Part shown: one piece after another, positions 59,056 to 64,000 of the stretch
Layout of the letters: the number at the start of each line of letters is the position of its first letter
Numbering within the stretch: the stretch's first letter is position 1
NCBI GenBank assembly: GCA_038117265.1
Contig: JAYOFO010000004.1
Location: 1 to 64,000 of the forward strand
Length of the DNA stretch: 64,000 bases
Direction of reading: 5' to 3'
From: JAYPUG01 sp038117265
GTDB taxonomy: Bacteria; Pseudomonadota; Alphaproteobacteria; UBA6615
Made by a program: the position numbers and the translations under genes
Notes under the pieces: model-generated
Told to the model about the DNA's origin: nothing
The model's database searches: none
Seen by the model: only the letters and a program-made list of their open reading frames with translations

Positions 59056-59961
59056 CTACTCCTTGGCCATCACCGCGGTCAAATTCTCCAGCGCATCGGT
59101 GTAGCCGCGCGGGTCGCGCATCTCGACGATCTGCGGCCAGAGTTCCGCGATCCGCTCGGGCGTCATGGGCGTGCGCGGATCGACGTGGACGCCGGCGCTC
59201 TCCATCACCTGGATGCGCGAGTAGTAGCCGGCGGTCGCGGCGATCAGGTTGCCGGAATCGGTGCAATCCTCGCTGACCAGATAGGCGACCATGGCGGCGA
59301 CGGCATCGGGTGTTACCAGGTCGGCATCGTAGGTGTCGAAGATGCCCGATGGCTCTGCGATTCGGGTGGCGGCGAGCGGTGCGAGTGCGTTCGCGGTGAT
59401 GTTGTAGCGAGCGCCCTCGAGCTTCAGCGTGTTCACCAGCCCGACGACCGCCATCTTCGCCGCGGAATAGTTGGTCTGGCCGAAATTGCCATAGAGACCG
59501 GCATTGGACGAGACCATCAGGATGCGGCCGTAATTCGCCTCGCGCATGTGGGGAAACGCCGCATGGGTGACATAGACAGAGCCCAGCAGGTGCACCTTCA
59601 CGACGAATTCGTAGTCGTCGAGGTCCATCTTGTGGAAGGACTTGTCGCGCACGATGCCGGCGTTGTTGATGACGATGTCGATGCCGCCGAAGGCATCGAG
59701 CGCGGTCTGGACGATGTTGGCGGCGCTGTCGCGCTCGGCCACGCTGTCGTAGTTGGCGACGGCCTCGCCGCCGGCCGCGCGAATTTCCTCGACCACGGCA
59801 TCGGCGGGGGACGCCGATCCACCGCTGCCGTCGATCGCGCCGCCCAGATCGTTGACCACGACCTTTGCGCCGCGCGCACCCAGCGCCAGGGCATAGCTCC
59901 GTCCCAGCCCGTTGCCCGCGCCGGTCACGATGGCGACCCGGCCGTCAAATCCGATTGTCAT
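59056..59961 (-). CDS. SDR family oxidoreductase (HSD17B4/peroxisomal MFE N-terminal type)
   Basis: A 301-residue SDR of the 3-hydroxyacyl-CoA dehydrogenase type. Motifs are VTGAGNGLGRSYALALGARGAKVVVNDLGG, NNAGIVRDKSFHKM, VSSNAGLYGNFGQTNYSAAK with the catalytic Ser, Tyr and Lys, and NALAPLAATRI. This plan (NDLGG and RDKSFHKM) is characteristic of the MFE-2 dehydrogenase domain, which oxidises 3-hydroxyacyl-CoA. It may follow the acyl-CoA dehydrogenase in beta-oxidation of the same acid. Confidence 0.9.
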   Translation of the reverse strand: MTIGFDGRVAIVTGAGNGLGRSYALALGARGAKVVVNDLGGAIDGSGGSASPADAVVEEIRAAGGEAVANYDSVAERDSAANIVQTALDAFGGIDIVINNAGIVRDKSFHKMDLDDYEFVVKVHLLGSVYVTHAAFPHMREANYGRILMVSSNAGLYGNFGQTNYSAAKMAVVGLVNTLKLEGARYNITANALAPLAATRIAEPSGIFDTYDADLVTPDAVAAMVAYLVSEDCTDSGNLIAATAGYYSRIQVMESAGVHVDPRTPMTPERIAELWPQIVEMRDPRGYTDALENLTAVMAKE

Positions 59962-60060
59962 CTTCTAGCCCCCGATTGAATTCTGCGTTCGACCGCAAAA
60001 CGGCACGTTTCCGGGGCAATCCTTTCCATTGCCGGATCAAAGTCAAGCATGCGCACGACG

Positions 60061-60091
60061 AAAACGGCCCCGCCTGGGGCGGGGCCGTTTT
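60061..60091. terminator. Strong bidirectional terminator
   Basis: AAAACGGCCCCGCC and GGCGGGGCCGTTTT around TGG. On the minus strand it lies 28 bases past the stop of the chemoreceptor remnant, as expected for that gene's own terminator. Confidence 0.93.
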
Positions 60092-60119
60092 GCGTGGTTT
60101 GTGTTCGGGGGCGAGGCGG

Positions 60120-60303
60120 TCAGGCGGCCTTGACCCGGTCGAGGAAGGAGGCGCCGGCGGCCTGGAACTCGCCGGACTGCGCGCCGAGGACCTCGGCGGC
60201 GCTGAGTGCCGGTTGGGTCGCAGCTCCCTGTTCCTCCACTGCCGAGGCGATTGCCGGGGCGGTATCGAAGAAGTCGCCGATGCCCTCGCCGATGGCAGCC
60301 GCT
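60120..60303 (-). pseudogene. C-terminal remnant of a methyl-accepting chemotaxis protein
   Basis: An open stretch of about 60 codons, without a start codon, ends in TGA at 60120. It reads AIGEGIGDFFDTAP, then AIASAVEEQGAATQ, then PALSAAEVLGAQSGEFQ and FLDRVKAA. The AIASAVEEQGAATQ stretch and the FLxxVKAA ending are the last part of the cytoplasmic signalling domain of alphaproteobacterial MCPs. About 30 residues that normally stand between them (EIARNVQQAA and so on) are missing, and everything upstream is lost. It is therefore a relic with at least two deletions. Its terminator survives at 60061. Confidence 0.72.
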
Positions 60304-60398
60304 CACCGAATTGCGCGTGGATTTTCGTAGGTCAGCGGGCTAGCTTGCGCCGCCCCGCGAAGAAGGTTGATACGACTACTGCGGGCAGGGGGTGCTTG

Positions 60399-61322
60399 AT
60401 GGAATTCGCCGATCTCGACTGGACGATCTACTGGTTCATGTTCCCGGTCTCTATCTGTGTCGCGACGACCGCGATGCTCAGCGGGATCGGTGGCGCGGCC
60501 CTGTTCGCACCCATCTTCCTGATCGTCTTCCCGATCTTCGGGCCGGAGTATCTGCTCGCCGGCACCGCCGCTGCCATCGGCACCGCCTTGATGACCGAGG
60601 TGTTCGGTTTTTCTTCAGGTTTTGTAGGGTATTACCGGAAAAAGTTAATTCATTTTCGGAGCGCTGTGCCGTTCCTGATGGTCGCGGTGCCGGTGGCGAT
60701 CTTGGGCGCCATCATGCTGGCTTCGCTGAAGGAACAGGAGGCGCTGCTGAAGGGCGCCTATGCGCTGCTTATGCTGGTCCTCGCGCCGATCATCTTCCGG
60801 CACCATCCGCCCCAGGAAATGGCGACCGAGGGACCCGACGAGTTCTCCGGAACCGGGCGCGAACAGGTAAGCCTGACCGCGGCTGACGGCCAGACCTACG
60901 ATTTCAAGAAGCCCAAGCAGGGTGCGGACGGCGCCGCAACCACCGGCATCGGCGCGTTTCTGACGGGGCTGCTCGGCGTCGGTATCGGCGAAGTCATCAT
61001 GCCGCAGCTGGTCAAGCGCAACCATGTGCCCGTGCCGGTCGCCGCGGCGACATCGGTGTTCATCGTCATCGTCACGATTGCGGCCGCATCCTTCACCCAG
61101 GTCTCGGCGCTGATCGCGGCCGGCGGTGTGAATGCGATTCCCTGGAACCTTGTGTGTTACACGATTCCCGGCGTAATTATCGGCGGTCAGATCGGCCCCC
61201 GCTTGCAGGGCAAGATTTCGCAACGCACGATGGAGAAGACGATCGCGTCGCTGTTCGCGATCATCGGTCTGGCTATGGGGTTCATCGCGCTGCGCGAACT
61301 TGGGGTGTTCGGCGCCGCATAA
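60399..61322 (+). CDS. TauE/SafE family anion exporter
   Basis: A 307-residue membrane protein with about eight hydrophobic segments. The first half begins MEFADLDWTIYWFMFPVS, with GIGGAALFAPIFLIVFP; the second has GLLGVGIGEVIMPQLV. A hydrophilic loop of about 40 residues (TEGPDEFSGTGREQ to KQGADGAAT) separates the halves. Codons from 60607 to 60658 are strikingly AT-rich (TTT, TCT, TCA, GTA, TTA, ATT), unlike the rest of the gene. I start at 60399 behind GGCAGGGGG. It is followed by a gene of unknown function after 15 bases. The substrate is a sulfite-like or organic anion by family. Confidence 0.85.
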   Translation: MEFADLDWTIYWFMFPVSICVATTAMLSGIGGAALFAPIFLIVFPIFGPEYLLAGTAAAIGTALMTEVFGFSSGFVGYYRKKLIHFRSAVPFLMVAVPVAILGAIMLASLKEQEALLKGAYALLMLVLAPIIFRHHPPQEMATEGPDEFSGTGREQVSLTAADGQTYDFKKPKQGADGAATTGIGAFLTGLLGVGIGEVIMPQLVKRNHVPVPVAAATSVFIVIVTIAAASFTQVSALIAAGGVNAIPWNLVCYTIPGVIIGGQIGPRLQGKISQRTMEKTIASLFAIIGLAMGFIALRELGVFGAA

Positions 61323-61337
61323 CCGGGTGCTTGGGTG

Positions 61338-62072
61338 ATGTCTCTGGGATTGTCGGAAAGCCGTAACCGCCGGAAACGGCGTCGTCAGGTCGTCGTCGGC
61401 CTAGTGCAATCCGGCCTGGTGATCGCGGTCGCCCTGGGGGTCGGGTTGTGGGCGCGAGACATCGGGACCGAGATCGCGCGCCGCGACGTGGCGACGCTGG
61501 AGACCCGGCTTTCCGATGTCACGTCGGAAGCGGCGACGCTGCGATCCGAGATCGTCGGCCTCAAGGCCGCGCTGCGGGCCGAGAAGGACCGCGTGGCGGA
61601 GTGGCGCGAACGCTACGAGAAGGACGTGCCATCGACCGCCGAGGCCGAGATTCTCGCCGCGGCACGGGCGCGCATCGCCGGCGGCGTCCCGGTGGCGCGC
61701 CTGGCATCCGTAGTCGCCATGGCGCGCGACGATGTCGAATGCACACCGCTGGGCGAGCCCAAGCGCTTCATCGTCAACAACGAGATCCGGAGCGGTGCGA
61801 AAGATTCGGTGTCCTTCGCCTCGGGCGCGGTCACTGTCATGGCTAGCGGCGTGGCCGCGCGCAACGCGGCGGGCCAGCCGGAAGCCTGGTTCGACACCGC
61901 AAAACCGGTCACGGTGACGTTCAGCCATGTGGGCGGCGAGTCCTCGCAGGTCGAGGGTCTGTTGCCCATCCACCATGCCATCGCCGTTGGACAGATCGAA
62001 TACCGGTTCAGCATGGTCGCTGGGGCGCGATCGTTCGTCGAGGTGACGGGCGCGACATGTTCCTTTCCCTAG
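61338..62072 (+). CDS. Membrane-anchored coiled-coil protein of unknown function
   Basis: A 244-residue protein I do not recognise. A basic N-terminus (SRNRRKRRRQ) is followed by one membrane segment at about 20-40 (VVVGLVQSGLVIAVALGVGLWA). Residues about 48-95 form a probable coiled coil rich in Glu, Arg and Leu (ETRLSDVTSEAATLRSEIVGLKAALRAEKDRV). The remainder looks like a beta-rich domain with two Cys (VECTPLG and GATCSFP at the very end) that could form a disulfide in the periplasm. The start is the ATG at 61338, with a GTG three bases earlier as the alternative. The short gap suggests co-transcription with the TauE exporter. Confidence 0.7.
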   Translation: MSLGLSESRNRRKRRRQVVVGLVQSGLVIAVALGVGLWARDIGTEIARRDVATLETRLSDVTSEAATLRSEIVGLKAALRAEKDRVAEWRERYEKDVPSTAEAEILAAARARIAGGVPVARLASVVAMARDDVECTPLGEPKRFIVNNEIRSGAKDSVSFASGAVTVMASGVAARNAAGQPEAWFDTAKPVTVTFSHVGGESSQVEGLLPIHHAIAVGQIEYRFSMVAGARSFVEVTGATCSFP

Positions 62073-62387
62073 ATTCGCCTTCAAAATCATGTGTTTTGAC
62101 CGCGCGGCGGCCCGCGAATTCGCTTAAGTTGCGCGCGATCGGACCGAAGTTCGGCATCGGCCGGCGCGCACGACGCGTGCGGGCGGGTTGAAACGCCGGT
62201 TTCAAACGCCTAAATCGGTGCGCGATCGGCCAGCGGGGCTCGGGAGCATCCGCTGCGAGGAAGAGATACGCCGGCTATCTGGACGGCAACGGCGAGCCAT
62301 CGGCGGGGACGGACTCACGAATCCGGACCATTAGCTGTCGACCGTATCAGCCGTCGCGGTGAACCGAGACGGGAGGAGGGGACGGAC
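62073..62387. other. 315-base intergenic region ahead of the ABC transporter
   Basis: It holds one inverted repeat (62188-62205) and a good ribosome site (GGGAGGAGGGG) for the ABC gene. I see no open frame or RNA gene in it. Confidence 0.6.
62188..62205. promoter_or_regulatory. Inverted repeat TTGAAAC-GCCG-GTTTCAA
   Basis: Perfect 7-base arms with a 4-base spacer, 183 bases ahead of the ABC ATPase start. It has no T-tract, so an operator is more likely than a terminator. Confidence 0.45.
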
Positions 62388-63380
62388 GTGACAACATTGC
62401 TCGATATCCGGGAGCTGACCAAGCGGTACGGCCCGATTACCGCGGTCGACAACATCTCCTTTTCGGTCGACCAGGGAGAGGTCCTCGGTTTCATCGGTCC
62501 CAACGGGTCCGGCAAGTCGACGACGATGAAGATCGCCACGGGATTCCTGGCGCCGACGGCGGGCACGGTCGCGGTCGCCGGGCACGACGTCACCCGCGAA
62601 CCGCTCGAGATCAAGCGGCGGATCGGCTATCTGCCGGAAGGTGCGCCGCTTTACGGCGACATGACGCCGATGTCGCTGCTCAATTTCGTGTGCGATGTGC
62701 GCGAACTCTCCGCCGCCGACAAGAAGCGGGGGATCGAGTACGCGGTCGAGAAGCTGCACATCGGCAACGTGCTCTATCAGCCGATCGAGACCCTTTCGAA
62801 GGGCTACAAGCGACGCGTCGGGCTCGCCCAGGCGATCGTCCATGATCCCGAGCTGCTGATCCTCGACGAGCCTACCGACGGCCTCGACCCGAACCAGAAG
62901 CACGAGGTCCGCCAGTTGCTGACCGAGATGTCGGGTAAGAAGGTGGTGATCATCTCCACCCATATCCTGGAAGAGGTCGAGGCGGTGTGCTCGCGCGCGA
63001 TCGTGATCGCCAAGGGAAAGCTGGTCGCCGACCAGGACCCGCTGTCGTTGCAGGCGCGCTCCAGACTGCACAATGCCGTGGGCATCCGCTTGCCGGCCGA
63101 CCAGGCCGGGGCCTGTTCGGACCTGCTGCGCGGGCTTTCGGGCATCGGCAGCGTCGAGGTCACTACCCAGGTGGGGGCGATGGTCGAGATGCTGGCCTTG
63201 GCCAACGCGGGCGGCGAGATCCTGACCACCGTGCGTGCGGCGATCGACGGCAAGGGCATCCGGGTCGACGAGATCTTCGTCGAGCGGGGGCGTCTGGAGG
63301 ATGTCTTCCGCGACCTGACCTGCGCCGCAGAGGGATTGAAGGGGCCGACCACGACGGCCAGGGAGAGCGTCGATGCGTAA
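62388..63380 (+). CDS. ABC transporter ATP-binding protein (GldA-like)
   Basis: A 330-residue ABC ATPase. Walker A is GPNGSGKST (37-45), the signature is LSKGYKRRVGLAQAI in place of LSGGQ, Walker B is LLILDEPTDGLDPNQ, and ISTHILEEVEAVCSR carries the H-loop. A C-terminal extension of about 110 residues follows. The LSKGY signature and the length fit the GldA/NosF-like group, which works with ABC-2 type permeases and often exports polymers or proteins. The start is GTG at 62388 behind GGGAGGAGGGG. The permease gene overlaps its last 8 bases. Confidence 0.92.
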   Translation: MTTLLDIRELTKRYGPITAVDNISFSVDQGEVLGFIGPNGSGKSTTMKIATGFLAPTAGTVAVAGHDVTREPLEIKRRIGYLPEGAPLYGDMTPMSLLNFVCDVRELSAADKKRGIEYAVEKLHIGNVLYQPIETLSKGYKRRVGLAQAIVHDPELLILDEPTDGLDPNQKHEVRQLLTEMSGKKVVIISTHILEEVEAVCSRAIVIAKGKLVADQDPLSLQARSRLHNAVGIRLPADQAGACSDLLRGLSGIGSVEVTTQVGAMVEMLALANAGGEILTTVRAAIDGKGIRVDEIFVERGRLEDVFRDLTCAAEGLKGPTTTARESVDA

Positions 63381-64000
63381 TGTCTGGATCGTCGGCCGGC
63401 GCGAGCTTGCGGCGTATTTCACGTCGCCGCTGGCCTATGTGTTCATCGTCATCTTTCTCGCGCTGGCGGGCGGGCTGACCTTCTTCTTCGGCGCCTGGCT
63501 CGAACGGGGACAGGCGGACCTGCAGGTCTTCTTTGTCTATCACCCCTACCTGTACCTGTTCCTGATCCCGGCGGTCGGGATGCGGCTGTGGGCCGAGGAG
63601 CGCAAGACCGGCACCATCGAGTTCCTGCTCACCCTCCCGGTCACCACCAGCCAGATCGTCATCGGCAAGTTCCTCGCCGCCTGGCTGTTCGCCGGGATCG
63701 CGCTGACGCTGACGTTCCCGATGTGGCTGACGGTCAACTTCCTGGGCAATCCCGACAACGGCATCATCGCCGCGTCCTACATCGGCAGCTGGCTGATGGC
63801 GGGCGGTTTCCTGGCGCTCAGCGCCTGCGTGTCGGCGCTGACCAAGAACCAGGTGATCGCCTTCGTGCTGGCCTCCGCACTGTGCTTCGTCTTCATGATG
63901 AGCGGGGTCGAGATCATCCAGTCGTTCTTCCGGGCCTGGACGCCGCAGACCTTCGTCGAGGCGGTGGCCCAGTTGAGCTTCCTGACGAACTTCACCGAGA
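63373..64000 (+). CDS. ABC-2 type permease (GldF-like), N-terminal part (partial)
   Basis: The frame opens with ATG at 63373, inside the end of the ATPase gene, and runs off the right edge (about 209 codons seen). It reads NVWIVGRRELAAYFTSPLAYVFIVIFLALAGG, then PAVGMRLWAEERKTGTIEFLLTLPVTT, which is the hallmark of GldF-type permeases. Five hydrophobic segments are visible. With the GldA-like ATPase it should form an exporter. A GldG-like auxiliary protein would be expected next, outside the window. Confidence 0.9.
   Translation, partial: MRNVWIVGRRELAAYFTSPLAYVFIVIFLALAGGLTFFFGAWLERGQADLQVFFVYHPYLYLFLIPAVGMRLWAEERKTGTIEFLLTLPVTTSQIVIGKFLAAWLFAGIALTLTFPMWLTVNFLGNPDNGIIAASYIGSWLMAGGFLALSACVSALTKNQVIAFVLASALCFVFMMSGVEIIQSFFRAWTPQTFVEAVAQLSFLTNFTE

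Noticed and set aside
1..64000. tRNA, rRNA, CRISPR, insertion sequences, prophage or defence genes
   Set aside because: I looked for these on both strands and found no convincing signal.

Overview
The window is chromosomal DNA from a GC-rich, aerobic, heterotrophic proteobacterium. I infer an alphaproteobacterium of the Rhodospirillales type from the TRAP transporters, the amtB/glnK pair, the BKACE, cyclase-family and CoA-transferase genes, the IclR, GntR and LysR regulators, and the codon use. This placement is inference and no marker gene confirms it. I see no rRNA, tRNA, CRISPR array, transposase, integrase or phage gene. About 64 genes or gene remnants fill almost all of the sequence.

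Layout. 0-2 kb: the end of an FMN-dependent alpha-hydroxy-acid dehydrogenase, then a decaying minus-strand unit (DUF899 pseudogene, intact GFA gene, frameshifted GFA copy). 2-5.5 kb: a TauE/SafE exporter, an SDR and two LysR regulators. 5.5-11.4 kb: two tandem LLM flavin-dependent oxidoreductases, two tandem Gfo/Idh/MocA dehydrogenases and an IclR regulator. 11.4-16.4 kb: a class III CoA-transferase, a RutE-like nitroreductase, a second IclR regulator divergent from an intradiol (hydroxyquinol-type) dioxygenase, and a 3-hydroxyisobutyrate-dehydrogenase-like enzyme. 16.4-18.1 kb: amtB and glnK behind a good sigma-54 promoter candidate. 18.3-27.3 kb: a glycerate 2-kinase, an acyl-CoA-dehydrogenase-fold monooxygenase, a deiodinase-like protein, an SDR, three tandem cyclase-family hydrolases and a catabolic HisD paralogue. 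27.4-30.5 kb: an acetoin-dehydrogenase-type complex (acoABC). 30.6-34.1 kb: a TRAP transporter split over two divergent units. 34.2-38.5 kb: CoxS- and CoxM-like subunits without a molybdenum subunit, OsmC, GST, cytochrome c and a MetE-like protein. 38.6-43.7 kb: a GntR regulator, a complete TRAP transporter and a third TRAP binding protein. 43.9-59.96 kb: a dense set of small-molecule catabolic enzymes (deacetylase, 2-hydroxyacid dehydrogenase, hydratase, protease, nitroreductase, SMP-30 lactonase, BKACE, amidohydrolase, FAH hydrolase, acyl-CoA dehydrogenase, MBL hydrolase, acyl-CoA ligase, alpha/beta hydrolase, SDR) and two acetyltransferases. 60-64 kb: the tail of a lost chemotaxis receptor, a second TauE exporter, a membrane-anchored protein of unknown function, and the start of a GldA/GldF-type ABC transporter.

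How the genes fit together. The window reads as a catabolic island: TRAP and TauE proteins move organic acids or anions; flavin oxygenases, an intradiol dioxygenase and cyclase-type hydrolases attack rings and amides; CoA-transferase, CoA-ligase, acyl-CoA dehydrogenase, BKACE and FAH/hydratase enzymes process the carbon skeletons. No substrate can be fixed from sequence alone. The best candidates for undescribed biology are (1) the LLM x2 / Gfo x2 / IclR module, whose two LLM genes carry matching upstream elements; (2) the triple cyclase plus HisD-like cluster, in which the usual metal-binding His is Gln in all three cyclases; and (3) the CoxM/CoxS pair that lacks a catalytic partner. Signs of gene loss (frameshifted GFA, doubly damaged DUF899, chemoreceptor tail) sit near the two ends.
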